A DNA stretch of 64,000 bases from Sphingobacteriales bacterium (GTDB taxonomy: Bacteria > Bacteroidota > Bacteroidia > Chitinophagales > Chitinophagaceae), in assembly GCA_004144185.1 (NCBI GenBank), contig SEFP01000004.1:1-64000 (forward strand), read 5' to 3'. The notes beneath the pieces were generated by a model that worked only from the letters and a program-made list of their open reading frames with translations, ran no database searches and was not told the origin of the DNA. This document shows positions 45,290 to 56,000 of the stretch, piece by piece (position 1 is the first letter of the stretch; each line of letters opens with the position of its first letter). Position numbers and translations under genes: made by a program.

Positions 45290-47545
45290 ATGCCAGTTGC
45301 TCCTTTAGTACTCAACAAGGATGTTTATACGCTCAACGCCGAAGAAGAGCGGATGCTGATACTCCGGAAGTATCGCGCATTGCTCCGGGTGCTGAAACCA
45401 CGCATCAAACCGGGCGACAAAAAACTGCTGCGCCGGGCCTTTGAGATTGCAGTAGAAGCACATAGCGAGATGCGGCGCAAAAGCGGTGAACCCTATATCC
45501 TGCACCCGATTGCCGTGGCGCAGATTGCCGTTGAAGAAATCGGCTTGGGCGTTACCTCAGCTATCTGCGCGCTGCTGCATGATGTAGTCGAGGATACGGA
45601 GGTGACGCTGGGCGACATCGAACAGGAATTCGGCGTCCGGTATGCCCGGATCATCGATGGACTGACCAAGATCAGCAATGTGGTGGATCTGAATGCCACA
45701 ACGACCATTCAGGCCGAGAATTTCCGGAAAATTCTGCTGACGCTTGCCGAAGATCCGCGTGTGATTTTGATTAAGCTGGCCGACCGGTTGCACAATATGC
45801 GGACACTCGACAGCATGGCCCGCGACAAGCAATTGAAAATTGCGTCCGAGACGACCTATCTGTACAGTCCGCTGGCGCACCGGCTGGGTTTGTACGAAAT
45901 CAAGAGTGAGCTCGAAGATCTGGCGCTGAAATACCTGCAACCGGAAGTTTTTAACGAGATTTCGCAGGCACTGAAAGATACCCACCGCGACCGGAGCCGT
46001 TACATCAACGAGTTTATCCGACCGCTGAAAGAAATGCTCGAGGTCGCCGGATTGGACTTCAAAATTTACGGTCGGCCCAAGGCCATCAACAGTATCTGGA
46101 ATAAGATCCGGACCAAGCACGTTACGTTTGAAGAAGTCTATGATCTGTTTGCTATCCGGATTATTCTGAATTCATCGCCCGAGCGCGAAAAGCAGGACTG
46201 TTGGAAAGTGTATTCCATTATTACCAACGTATATCGGCCCTCTCCGGAACGGCTGCGCGACTGGATTTCGGTGCCAAAGGGCAATGGCTATGAAGCCTTG
46301 CATACCACTGTGATGGGGCCGGGTGGCCGCTGGGTCGAAGTGCAGATCCGCTCCTCCCGCATGAACGACATTGCCGAAAAAGGGCTGGCCGCTCACTGGC
46401 GTTATAAAGAAGACAATGCGCAGGAATCCAAGCTCGATTCATTTCTCCAAAGCATCCGGGATTTGCTGCTACAGGCCGAACATGGAGATACCCTCGAGTT
46501 TTTACAGGATGTAAAGCTGGATCTGTTTACCGAGGAAATTTACGTGTATACGCCTAAGGGCGATATGCGGGTGCTTCCCAAAGGTGCTACCGCACTGGAT
46601 TTTGCGTTTGACATTCACTCCGATCTGGGAACACACTGCATCGGGGCCAAAGTCAATTATAAGCTGGTGCCGATGTCGCATGCGGTCAAAAGCGGTGATC
46701 AGGTCGAAATCATTACCTCTGCCAAGCAACAGCCTGATGCAGAATGGCTGGACTTTGTGCTCACCGGCAAAGCCAAATCGAAGATCAAATCCTTCCTGAA
46801 AGAAGAAAAGCGCCGGATTGCCCAGGATGGTAAGGTAATCATGGAGAAAAAATTGCAGGCGCTTGGGGTCCCGCTGTCCAAAGCCAACATCACGGAGATG
46901 TGCTCGTTTTTCCAGAAGACCGATTCCACCGATCTGTTTTATGGAGCGGCGGTCGGCAATTTTGATCTGCGTGAACTGAAGAACTTCCGGATTGAAGGCG
47001 AGCGGATGTTGCAGCCGGCAAAGGAAACCAACCTCGACAGCCGCCAGTTGATTCCGGAAGATGCCGTACCGCATCCGAAAGGCTCGGAAGTCGTCATCTT
47101 CGGCGATACGCAGGACAAGATTCTGTACAAGCTGGCCAACTGCTGTCAGCCCATTCCGGGCGATGATGTGTTTGGATTCCAGTCGCCGGGCGAAGGCGTC
47201 AAAATTCACCGGACCGACTGTCGTTATGCGGCGCAGTTACTGGCGCATCACGGCCATCGGGTGGTGAAAACCAAGTGGGCCAAAAACAAGGAAATATCAT
47301 TCCTGTGTGGCGTAAGTATTACCGGTTTGGATGATGTAGGCGTGATTCAGAAAATCGCCAATGTGGTGACCGGAGATTTGAAGATGAATATGCGCAGCCT
47401 CAGTATCGACAGCCACAATGGGGTATTCGACGGAACCATCATGGTGTTTGTACACGACCGCGAAGAGCTGGATCTGTTGAGTCAGAAACTGATCGAATCC
47501 GGTGGCATCAGTAAGGTTGAGCGTCTCGAAGCCAGCGATCTGTAA
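45290..47545 (+). CDS. rel: RelA/SpoT bifunctional (p)ppGpp synthetase/hydrolase
   Basis: 751 residues from the ATG at 45290 (MPVAPLVLNKDV). HD hydrolase domain with PYILHPIAVAQI, ALLHDVVEDTEVT (HD..ED) and IKLADRLHNMRTL; synthetase domain with FKIYGRPKAINSIWNKI and VYDLFAIRIIL; TGS domain (EIYVYTPKGDMRVLPKGATAL); zinc-finger/RIS region ANCCQPIPGDDVFGF; ACT domain at the end. The intact HDxxED motif argues for active hydrolysis, so a bifunctional long RSH. It coordinates the stringent response. Confidence 0.96.
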   Translation: MPVAPLVLNKDVYTLNAEEERMLILRKYRALLRVLKPRIKPGDKKLLRRAFEIAVEAHSEMRRKSGEPYILHPIAVAQIAVEEIGLGVTSAICALLHDVVEDTEVTLGDIEQEFGVRYARIIDGLTKISNVVDLNATTTIQAENFRKILLTLAEDPRVILIKLADRLHNMRTLDSMARDKQLKIASETTYLYSPLAHRLGLYEIKSELEDLALKYLQPEVFNEISQALKDTHRDRSRYINEFIRPLKEMLEVAGLDFKIYGRPKAINSIWNKIRTKHVTFEEVYDLFAIRIILNSSPEREKQDCWKVYSIITNVYRPSPERLRDWISVPKGNGYEALHTTVMGPGGRWVEVQIRSSRMNDIAEKGLAAHWRYKEDNAQESKLDSFLQSIRDLLLQAEHGDTLEFLQDVKLDLFTEEIYVYTPKGDMRVLPKGATALDFAFDIHSDLGTHCIGAKVNYKLVPMSHAVKSGDQVEIITSAKQQPDAEWLDFVLTGKAKSKIKSFLKEEKRRIAQDGKVIMEKKLQALGVPLSKANITEMCSFFQKTDSTDLFYGAAVGNFDLRELKNFRIEGERMLQPAKETNLDSRQLIPEDAVPHPKGSEVVIFGDTQDKILYKLANCCQPIPGDDVFGFQSPGEGVKIHRTDCRYAAQLLAHHGHRVVKTKWAKNKEISFLCGVSITGLDDVGVIQKIANVVTGDLKMNMRSLSIDSHNGVFDGTIMVFVHDREELDLLSQKLIESGGISKVERLEASDL

Positions 47546-47666
47546 AGCATCCGGCAGCAAAAAATATTCCGGAAATATGCCTGACTGCTTTGAGGATTCT
47601 ATGCTGGCGAATCTTTTTTAGCTGACGGAAACCGAACTTTTCTATTCAAAATTTACTTTCATTTTC

Positions 47667-49160
47667 ATGTCTTACGCCGAATACGTTACGCTCAGCCAGA
47701 AAGCAGCCGATTTTAATAATGCCGCCGCCGTACTGGGCTGGGATCAGGAAACGTATATGCCTCCCAAAGGCTTTGCACTGCGGGGGCGACAACTGGCTAC
47801 GTTGGCCTCGGCCGCTCATGAAGTGTTGACCTCGCCCCGGTATGCTGCGCTGGTGGCCGAACTGCAACAGGATGCCTTGCTTACTGAATCGGAGCGCGCT
47901 AATGTACAGCGGAGTGCCGAAGATTTACGGAAAGCACAACAGTTGTCCCCGCAGTTTGTCGAAGCGCTATCGCTGCAAACCACCGTTTGTTTTGAAGCTT
48001 GGATGCAGGCACGGGAATCGGCAGACTTCTCCCTCTTCGAAGCGCCTTTGCAACGCATGATCGAATTGAAGCGGGAGCAGGCCGAACGCTACGGGTATGC
48101 TGCGCATCCGTACGATGCCCTTTTGGATGACTACGAACCGGGAATGACGGTAGTCATCCTGGATCCTGCATTCGCAGACCTGAAAGCGGCGCTGGTACGC
48201 CTGCTGCAAAAAATAGCATCGGCGCCACAGGTTCCGGAAACCCTTTTCTTCGGGCAGTTCCCCAAAGCAACGCAACTTCAGTTTACTGAAACCATCCTGC
48301 GCCAGATGGGATACGATTTCAATGCCGGTCGGCAGGATTATTCCGAGCATCCGTTCTCGACTTCCTTTGGTCCGGATGACGCCCGGATTACGACCCGTGC
48401 AGATGAGGGCAACCTGGCGTATATGCTATGGAGCTCCATTCACGAAGGCGGTCATGCGCTGTATGAGCAGGGACTTCCGGCCGAGCAGTACGGATTGCCG
48501 CTGGGAGCCGCCTGTTCGTTGTCGATTCATGAAAGCCAGAGCCGGTTGTGGGAAAACTGTGTAGGCCGGAGCCGGGCGTTCTGGCAGGCATTCTATCCGC
48601 AGCTGCAAACCTTATTTCCGGAACAATTGGCTTCGTATACGACTGAAGACTGGTTCCGGGCGGCCAACCGGGTGGCACCCTCATTGATTCGCACCGAGGC
48701 TGACGAACTGACCTACCATTTTCATGTCCTGATCCGCTACGAGCTGGAAAAGGCCATTCTTTCCGAAACGCTTCAGGCCCAAGACCTGCCGGATGCCTGG
48801 AACGCCGCGTACCAGAAGTACCTGGGGATTACACCGCCCGATGCCCGTCAGGGCGTCTTACAGGATGTACACTGGGCGCACGGCTCATTCGGATATTTTC
48901 CAACGTATACTTTGGGTTCCCTGTATGCCGCTCAGTTTTTTGAGGCCGCACAGCAAACGCTTCCGGAACTGGAGACTCAGTTTGCTGCCGGTGATTTTAC
49001 GGCTTTGCTGCATTGGCTGCGTCAGCAGATTCACCGCTACGGACGTCAGTATTTATCGGACGGACTGTGTCAGCGCATTACAGGTCGAGGGTTGGATAGT
49101 GGAGCCTTTATCCGCTATCTGGAAGGTAAACTGGCGCAGGTCTATCCGGCGGCTTTCTAG
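47667..49160 (+). CDS. M32 family carboxypeptidase
   Basis: A 497-residue cytoplasmic metallocarboxypeptidase (Taq/Pfu type). Zinc motif in SIHEGGHALYEQGLP with a downstream Glu region IHESQSRLWENCVGRS, plus family blocks AAVLGWDQETYMPPKG, HPFSTSFGPDDARITTR and DEMTYHFH-like (here DELTYHFHVLIRYELEKAI). Length is typical. It removes C-terminal residues from peptides with broad specificity. Confidence 0.94.
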   Translation: MSYAEYVTLSQKAADFNNAAAVLGWDQETYMPPKGFALRGRQLATLASAAHEVLTSPRYAALVAELQQDALLTESERANVQRSAEDLRKAQQLSPQFVEALSLQTTVCFEAWMQARESADFSLFEAPLQRMIELKREQAERYGYAAHPYDALLDDYEPGMTVVILDPAFADLKAALVRLLQKIASAPQVPETLFFGQFPKATQLQFTETILRQMGYDFNAGRQDYSEHPFSTSFGPDDARITTRADEGNLAYMLWSSIHEGGHALYEQGLPAEQYGLPLGAACSLSIHESQSRLWENCVGRSRAFWQAFYPQLQTLFPEQLASYTTEDWFRAANRVAPSLIRTEADELTYHFHVLIRYELEKAILSETLQAQDLPDAWNAAYQKYLGITPPDARQGVLQDVHWAHGSFGYFPTYTLGSLYAAQFFEAAQQTLPELETQFAAGDFTALLHWLRQQIHRYGRQYLSDGLCQRITGRGLDSGAFIRYLEGKLAQVYPAAF

Positions 49161-49186
49161 GGTATTTTTCGTACCTTCCGGATACC

Positions 49187-49687
49187 ATGAAACCGCCTGC
49201 CGTTGTCCATTATACTGAACCATTGACGCGGGAGGAGGCACATTTTCTAAAGACGAGGCAGCATGCCGGCAGCCGACAATTGTATAAGCTGGCGCGCATC
49301 TGTATGCTGCTGAGCTTTGTGATCCCGTTTGCCGGAGCCTGGATCCGGGCCGCCCGTGCCGGCGATCCGTCCGAGTTCTCCGTATTGCGTTATTTTTTGC
49401 TGGTCTTCTGGTTGCTGGTCGTCAGTACGCTCATCTGCGGCATTATGTACTGGCGGATGATCCGGCCGTTGCGTCGCGACCTGTTGGGTGGCGAAAAAGT
49501 GGTAGAACTGGCCACGATCGACCGCAAGGTGTTTATGCCGCAGGACGGCAGTTACCATCTGTATGTGAACTCGCTGATTTTACTGAGTCTCGAAGTCAAT
49601 GCCCAGGCGTATCAGCTGCTCCAGCAGGGCGATGAAGTCAATATTCTGTACGCGCCGTACTCCAAACTGCATTTGGGCTATTTCTGA
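49187..49687 (+). CDS. Two-helix membrane protein of unknown function
   Basis: A 166-residue protein with two membrane helices (about 37-55 and 70-90) and a C-terminal soluble part (about 100-166). That part contains VELATIDRKVFMPQDGSYHLY and EVNILYAPYSKLHLGYF, reminiscent of small beta-barrel domains in Bacteroidota membrane proteins. It follows the M32 gene by 26 bp and may be co-transcribed. Function not recognised. Confidence 0.62.
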   Translation: MKPPAVVHYTEPLTREEAHFLKTRQHAGSRQLYKLARICMLLSFVIPFAGAWIRAARAGDPSEFSVLRYFLLVFWLLVVSTLICGIMYWRMIRPLRRDLLGGEKVVELATIDRKVFMPQDGSYHLYVNSLILLSLEVNAQAYQLLQQGDEVNILYAPYSKLHLGYF

Positions 49688-49722
49688 AATCCGGCATCCG
49701 GTAGGAGCTATTCCGGAAAAAT

Positions 49723-50985
49723 TTATCCCAAGATGCCGGCAATGCAGGCGCTGAGGTAGGAGGCCAGCGTACCGCAGAACAGCGCTTTGAGTCCCAGTTT
49801 GGCCAAATCGGCGCGACGCTCCGGGGCCAGCGCACCGATGCCACCGATCTGCATCCCTACCGATGAAAAATTGGCAAAGCCGCAAATAGCGATCTGCGTA
49901 ATCAGCATGCCTTTCTGCGTGGTAATCGGAAGGGTACCGGAGGTAAGATTTTTAAACGCTACAAACTCGTTGATCGTCAGTTTTTGACCCAATAGGGTAG
50001 CGGCGTTGTTTACATCCTCCATCGGAATGCCCATGGCCCAGGCAAACGGAAAAAACAGCTTGGAAAACAAAAAGTCGAGCGACAACGAACCGATTCCGCT
50101 TGCCGGCATGCCCCAAATGCTGCCCAGATGCCCCAGACCGAAGTTGACCAGCGCGATAAGCGCGATAAAACCGATGAGCATGGCAATCACGTTCATGGCA
50201 ATCTTCCAGCCATCCGCCGCACCGTGGGAGATCGCATCGATCAGGTTGGCATAGCCACTTTTGACTTCCAGTTTTACGGTGCCCATTGTTTGAGAGACTT
50301 CGGTTTCCGGAAAAACGATTTTAGAAATCACCAGCGCCCCCGGTGCCGCCATCAATGACGCGGCAATGAGGTAGTCGGCCCGCGCACCCATGCTCACATA
50401 CACAATCAGGATGCCGCCGGCGATGCAGGCCAGCGAACCAGCCATAGACGCCAATAATTCACTGCGCGTCATTCCGGACAAATAGGGGCGGATCATGACC
50501 TGTGCCTCGACCTGTCCTACAAATGCACTGGCGACGTTGCTCAGCGCCTCGGCACCGCTTACCCGCATGATAAAATTCATCGCCTTGGCCACCACCGATA
50601 CAATGGCCTGCATGATCCGCAGGTAGTATAAAATCGCTACCAGGATGCAAACCAGAATGATGGTTGCCGTGATATTAAATGCAAATACGAACGCGCCCGG
50701 TGCTGCATAGTTCTGAGGCGTGCCGTCTGCGCCAATCGAAGCCAATCCGCCGTATACAAACGAAGCCCCTTCTTTGGCAAAGGTTTCGATCATGCCCATG
50801 CCGCGTCCGACGGCCTGAAACGCCGTGTTGACGGCCGGTACGCGCAGCACCAGCAGTGCAATCAGCAGTTGCAAGGCCAGTCCACTCAGCACGAGCCGGA
50901 TGTTGATCCGCCGTTTGTTGTTGGAGACCAGAAAAGCCAATCCGAGAATCAGAAAAATACCGATAAGGCCGCTGAGGCGCTGCAT
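49723..50985 (-). CDS. Concentrative nucleoside transporter (NupC/CNT)
   Basis: A 420-residue cation-coupled nucleoside importer. It has the three CNT parts: N-terminal helices (IGIFLILGLAFLVSNNKRRIN), the central core (VYGGLASIG, ALSNVASAFVGQVEAQVMI, followed by SELLASMAGSLACIAGGIL), and the C-terminal nucleoside-recognition domain (NEFVAFKNLTSG, ICGFANFSSVGMQIGGIGAL). It may supply substrates for the deoxynucleoside kinase at 29902. Confidence 0.94.
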   Translation of the reverse strand: MQRLSGLIGIFLILGLAFLVSNNKRRINIRLVLSGLALQLLIALLVLRVPAVNTAFQAVGRGMGMIETFAKEGASFVYGGLASIGADGTPQNYAAPGAFVFAFNITATIILVCILVAILYYLRIMQAIVSVVAKAMNFIMRVSGAEALSNVASAFVGQVEAQVMIRPYLSGMTRSELLASMAGSLACIAGGILIVYVSMGARADYLIAASLMAAPGALVISKIVFPETEVSQTMGTVKLEVKSGYANLIDAISHGAADGWKIAMNVIAMLIGFIALIALVNFGLGHLGSIWGMPASGIGSLSLDFLFSKLFFPFAWAMGIPMEDVNNAATLLGQKLTINEFVAFKNLTSGTLPITTQKGMLITQIAICGFANFSSVGMQIGGIGALAPERRADLAKLGLKALFCGTLASYLSACIAGILG

Positions 50986-51052
50986 AGTATAGAATTTGAA
51001 CGGGCGTGAAGATAATCCCGGAAGCGGCGTTCGGAAAAGAAGACGGATGTGT

Positions 51053-51060
51053 TACTTTTG
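51053..51060 (+). promoter_or_regulatory. Putative -7 element TACTTTTG before pdhC
   Basis: Exact TAnnTTTG match 49 bp before the pdhC ATG, in the gap to the divergent nucleoside transporter. A -33 TTG is not evident. Confidence 0.5.
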
Positions 51061-51109
51061 AGCTTCTGAAAAACCTTATCGCAAACCAAACGGTTCAGAC
51101 TTTCCGGCT

Positions 51110-52876
51110 ATGGCTGAAGTAATAAGAATGCCCCTGCTTTCCGACACCATGAAAGAAGGTGTAATAGCAACCTGGCATAAAAAAGTAGGCGACGCCGTAA
51201 AGGCAGATGACGCTATTGCAGACGTAGAAACCGATAAAGCGACCATGGAGGTCATGCCTTATGTGGATGGTACGCTGTTGTATGTCAGCCCCGAAAAGGC
51301 GATCCCGGTCAATGGCATCTTGGCCATCGTAGGTAAGTCCGGCGAATCGTATCAGGAACTGCTGGATAACGAAAGCAAAGCGGTTCCGGAAACAGCGCCT
51401 GCCGAAACCGGCAAACCTGAGTCCAAAGAAGCCACTGACGTAGCAGAAGTAAAAAATCCGGCGAATGAGGTGAAGGCTTCCCCCGCCGGCAAGCAGGAAA
51501 ACACCACCGGAGAGATCCCGAATGGCAATGTAAGCAACGAAAACGCGGTCAACATTGAAGGGGCCTTACCCAAAGATGTAACCGTAGTGCGGATGCCGCT
51601 GCTGTCGGATACCATGAAGGAAGGCAAAATCGTAGCCTGGCATAAAAAGGAAGGCGATTCGGTGAAGGGCGATGATGTGCTGGCGGATGTAGAGACCGAT
51701 AAGGCTACCATGGAAGTCATGGGCTATGCCGACGGTACGCTGCTGCATATCGGCGTTCCGGAAGGCGAAGCGGCCCAGATCAATGCTATCATCGCGATTA
51801 TCGGTCCAAAAGGCACCGATATCTCTGCCATTCTGAATGCACCGGCTGCACCGCAACCGGCTACAGAAGATCGTCCGGAAACAACGCAATCAACAGCTCC
51901 GGAAGCAAAACAACCTGAACAAAAGCAGCCAGAAGCTTCTAAAGCCACCCCGGCCGCAGCAGAAACAGCTGCTTCGGAAGATTCCGGTGATCGGGTGAAA
52001 ATCTCCCCGCTGGCGCGCCGGCTGGCAGAAGATAAAGGCATCGACATTCATGCCCTGAAAGGAAGCGGAGACGGCGGACGGATCATTAAGCGGGATGTAG
52101 ATAGCTATCAGCCGGCTGCCACGTCACAAGCGCCTGCTGCGCAACAGCCGGCTGTCAGTCCAAATGCATCTGCAACGCAACAGGCTTCTGAAGAAGGGTA
52201 TACCGATGTGCCGAACAGCACGATGCGCACCCGCATTGCTGAGCGACTGAGCGAAAGCAAGTTTACCGCGCCACATTTCTACCTGACCATCTCGGTGACT
52301 ATGGATGGGGCCATGGCCGCGCGCGAGCAGTGGAACAAACTGTCGCCAGTAAAAATTTCCTTTAACGATCTGACCATCAAGGCGGCGGCCATGGCCCTGC
52401 GCCAGCATCCGGATGTCAATGCCTCCTGGCTGGGCGATAAAATCCGCCGTTATAACTATATCAATATTGGTACGGCCGTAGCGACCGAAGGCGGCGGACT
52501 GATTGTGCCCGTAGTGCGTGGCGCTGATAAAAAATCGCTGTCCGAGATTGCTGCAACGACCAAAGAGCTGATTGGTAAGGTGCGCGACAAGAAAATCCAG
52601 CCAGCCGATTATTCCGGAAACACCTTCTCAATTTCCAATCTCGGCATGATGGATATTGATGAATTTACGGCTATTATTAATCCTCCGGATGCCTGCATTC
52701 TGGCCGTTGGCCGGATTGCTGAAACACCAGTAGTAGAGCAGGGGCAGATCCTCATCCGGAATGTGATGAAACTAACGCTGAGCTGCGACCACCGCGCCGT
52801 AGATGGTGCCGTCGGTGCCCGGTTCCTGCAATCATTGAAAGGATTCCTCGAGAATCCGGTCACGATGTTGGTCTAA
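51110..52876 (+). CDS. pdhC: Dihydrolipoamide acetyltransferase (E2) with two lipoyl domains
   Basis: A 588-residue core enzyme of a 2-oxoacid dehydrogenase complex. Two lipoyl domains, each with the modified Lys in DVETDKATMEVM (about residues 1-80 and 155-235), joined by Ala/Pro/Glu-rich linkers. A peripheral subunit-binding domain (ISPLARRLAEDKGIDIHAL) and the catalytic domain follow, with the active-site motif SCDHRAVDGAVGARFLQ. Two lipoyl domains fit pyruvate dehydrogenase better than the oxoglutarate or branched-chain types. E1 and E3 genes are not adjacent. Confidence 0.93.
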   Translation: MAEVIRMPLLSDTMKEGVIATWHKKVGDAVKADDAIADVETDKATMEVMPYVDGTLLYVSPEKAIPVNGILAIVGKSGESYQELLDNESKAVPETAPAETGKPESKEATDVAEVKNPANEVKASPAGKQENTTGEIPNGNVSNENAVNIEGALPKDVTVVRMPLLSDTMKEGKIVAWHKKEGDSVKGDDVLADVETDKATMEVMGYADGTLLHIGVPEGEAAQINAIIAIIGPKGTDISAILNAPAAPQPATEDRPETTQSTAPEAKQPEQKQPEASKATPAAAETAASEDSGDRVKISPLARRLAEDKGIDIHALKGSGDGGRIIKRDVDSYQPAATSQAPAAQQPAVSPNASATQQASEEGYTDVPNSTMRTRIAERLSESKFTAPHFYLTISVTMDGAMAAREQWNKLSPVKISFNDLTIKAAAMALRQHPDVNASWLGDKIRRYNYINIGTAVATEGGGLIVPVVRGADKKSLSEIAATTKELIGKVRDKKIQPADYSGNTFSISNLGMMDIDEFTAIINPPDACILAVGRIAETPVVEQGQILIRNVMKLTLSCDHRAVDGAVGARFLQSLKGFLENPVTMLV

Positions 52877-52901
52877 CGTACGCACGTTTAATGCAATTAT
52901 A

Positions 52902-52938
52902 AAAAAGCGCCGGATGAAACGTTCACCCGGCGCTTTTT
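52902..52938 (+). terminator. Terminator after pdhC
   Basis: A long hairpin AAAAAGCGCCGG / CCGGCGCTTTTT with an inner TGAA / TTCA extension, starting 26 bp after the pdhC stop and followed by T residues. Confidence 0.9.
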
Positions 52939-52972
52939 GCGCATTATACGACATTTTCGGTAAACCTGTTTT

Positions 52973-52996
52973 TTTTCGCACTCATTTTCGCACTCA
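52973..52996. repeat. Tandem 12-bp direct repeat TTTTCGCACTCA x2
   Basis: Two perfect head-to-tail copies of TTTTCGCACTCA, about 40-60 bp upstream of the putative promoter of the PI-PLC-like gene. Position would suit an activator or repressor site; it could also be a simple replication-slippage duplication. Confidence 0.7.
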
Positions 52997-53034
52997 TTTC
53001 TACTGCTGGCTGTGAATGCGCTGTAAAGCCGGAT

Positions 53035-53042
53035 TACTTTTG
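53035..53042 (+). promoter_or_regulatory. Putative -7 element TACTTTTG
   Basis: Exact TAnnTTTG match. It lies so close to the track start at 53045 that it favours the ATG at 53069 as the real start of the PI-PLC-like gene. Confidence 0.48.
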
Positions 53043-53068
53043 AGATGCTGTGTTTACAGCTCATTCGC

Positions 53069-56000
53069 ATGAGACAAAAAATACCTTTTTTGATAAGACT
53101 GGTTCTTCAAAAGCTGCTCATCAGTGTGGGCCTGCTGGTGGGAACTTCATCAAACGGCCTGGCGCAACTCAATGCATATATTCCGGAATTGCGCTGTTCG
53201 GTTCCTAACTACATGCTCCAGCATTCGTTTCCGAATAGCTTTTTCTCAGCCCGGGCCGACTTTCTGACTCCGGTCGGGACGTCTTTTAAAGGCTATTACT
53301 ACATGGCGTATAGCTGCGTTCAGACCCAATCACCCAGTGGTACATTTTGGGGCGGTAAACGCAACTTTGCCTGCCTGGGGAAGACCGGATTGGGTGCTTA
53401 TTATGAAGCGCCGGATGACGGCCTGAACATGGAATTGTTTGAAGATGATTCGTCTTCCGTTTCGCCGGCAATCGGCACTACCGAGGATAACCTGTATTAT
53501 ATCTATTACGAAGACAACACACGCCAGCACTATTACTACCGGCTCAATGCTGCCGATGGAAGTGCGGGACTGGTTGATAAAAAAGTACTTTCCGGAATGG
53601 ATGGTTTTGCAACCGGGTTTACAGCCTGTCGCTACCGTGCCGATCAGATTCTGGTTATGGGATTTGACGGTACCGGAATGCTCTGCTGCATCTACCGTGA
53701 AAATGGAACCGAGCTGCAATTGGAACGGCAGATTCGCCTGAGTACCTATACCTGTTATCAAATGGCCGATATCACACCTTCATCGGTGTATCTGGCAGAG
53801 GGTAAAGTCTGTCTGGCCTGGACCGGTGGCGGCTACCGTCCCCGGATTGCCCTGTTTGAAAACAACACGATCACAAAATCCTTTTCATATACAGGTTCCT
53901 CTTTTCCGGGTGGTATGAAGCCCTATGGCCATAACCCCAAACTGTACCGGATGGATGCCGATGCGGAAATTCACTTGTTTTATCGGGGTCAGAAATCTTC
54001 TTTTGTCTCGGATGATCCGAAATTGTATCATACCTCTTTCACTGCAGCCGATTTTCAGTTTGACGGAGCAGAGATACTGGGAAATACGGAAGGAGCATTC
54101 CAGGTACAGTATTCACCACTTTTAATTCCAGGCATTCCGGGGAAAAGCGCGAATCTGGTTTTTGTACAGGCCAGCGGAAGTTCTACCGGTCTGAGTTTCT
54201 TCAATGCGGCCCTGCGCTTTGTTCCGCTGTACCGGTGGCAGGGCGACAATCTATCTGACGAGCTCACCCTGAAAAATCTGATATTGCCGGGTACGCATCT
54301 GTCGGCCATGACGTCTGGAGATGACTATTTTTATGCAGCCAGCCTGCAAGCCTCTTTGCCGCCCGATCCGGAACCTTCACCTACTACCAGTTGTAGCGAC
54401 TGCAACCGGTTCAATCAGATTTATACGGTTGAAGATCAGTTGAAGGCTGGAGTACGCTACCTAGATATTCCATTGGGTGCTTCTGGCGGCAACTACACCG
54501 ATCCGGAATCCTACCATGCCGTACGATTGATCAAATCCACTGATCCTGACCAGATTCCTACGGTGTGCGCTGGCACTAAACTAACCGACCTCATGAACAC
54601 GCTGGAAACGTTTCTGAAAGCGAATCCAACCGAATTTGTTGTGCTGCATGTATCAAACGGCGACGGTCAGATTGACAAGATCCGCAGTTACTTTCAACGC
54701 AAAGCCTATTTACTGTATCAACGGCAGGAAGGGGAGCACGCATTAGGCGACATCGTGACTAAATCGATCGCTGCTTTTCGGGGAAAGGTTATTCTGGTAA
54801 CCGATGACCTGTACGACGGCGAATCTTTTGGAGCGTTGCATTATTCCGGAACCACCCGCTTCCACAGCAATACCAGCGAAGCCTCTGATCTATATGCATA
54901 CCAGAAAAAAACTATTGCGGATCAAAGTAGTCTGACTACTTACAAAATCGCTGATTGGTACACGACCAACCTGACCTCAGAACTGAATTGCCCGAAAGGC
55001 GATTTAAGCAGTTGCCTGAAACAGGCGCGTTCGTTTACCAAATCCATCTCGCAGTCGTTTCGGTGTGGTAAAATTGTGTATGGCATCTTTAGCGATATTA
55101 AAGGTATTGCCAAAGGTGACTTTACGAAAGCAATTGATTTGACTAAAATAGGATTTTCGCTGCTTCAGAATTCATTGGTAGGTCGTGGACTGACTGTAAA
55201 TAAGGGGCTGGCATCCGACTTGCATGCCTGGAAAGACCAAGGCATCCTGACTCAGAAATCAATGCCGAATGTGCTATTAATGGATGCATATGAATACTGG
55301 AATGCAGATGTATGTATTGATCTGACGGATGCGTTGAACCGGGAGGAGTATGTAAGTCTTTACAATGGATCTATAGACTTGGATGTCCGTATTCTGCCGG
55401 TTGAATGTGGTCAGGAGAATGGGCAGATTTATCTGCGGGCCTATGGGGCGTATCCTCCTTTTACGTTTTTTTGGAATCGCTACCCATTGGCTACCGATAG
55501 CCTGAGCGGATTGCCGGCCGGACGTTACGAGGGATACGTAACGGACCGTCGTGGACACAAAAAATCGTTTTCATATCAGGTTCCGGTGTCGGAGGAGTCC
55601 TTCAAATCTCTGGCTACCGGAAAAGCTATTGCAACGGTTGAATTCTCGCAGCCGGCACAAGAACACTTTTTTTCCGAAAACTGCTATACCCTAATTGCCA
55701 AAGCCCAGTTGAAGGAAGCTGATAGTGCAGCTCCTGAAGCGCTCGTTGCAACCGTTTGGGCCGGCACCGCTATCCAGCAACAAAACGATTACCCGTTTGT
55801 ACAGCGTTCGTACGACTTCCGCCATCTCAGCAAGCAAACCAACGCGGCGGGTTGGCTTACGCTGTATTTCACCAAAACCGATTGGGCGGCCTATAATGCC
55901 AGCCATACTGATAAGCTTCCGGAACGTCCCGGCGATACTACGGCCTACAAGCGTTTGTGCATCGCGCATTATTCAAGCAATAGCCTCAGCGGTACCGGAA

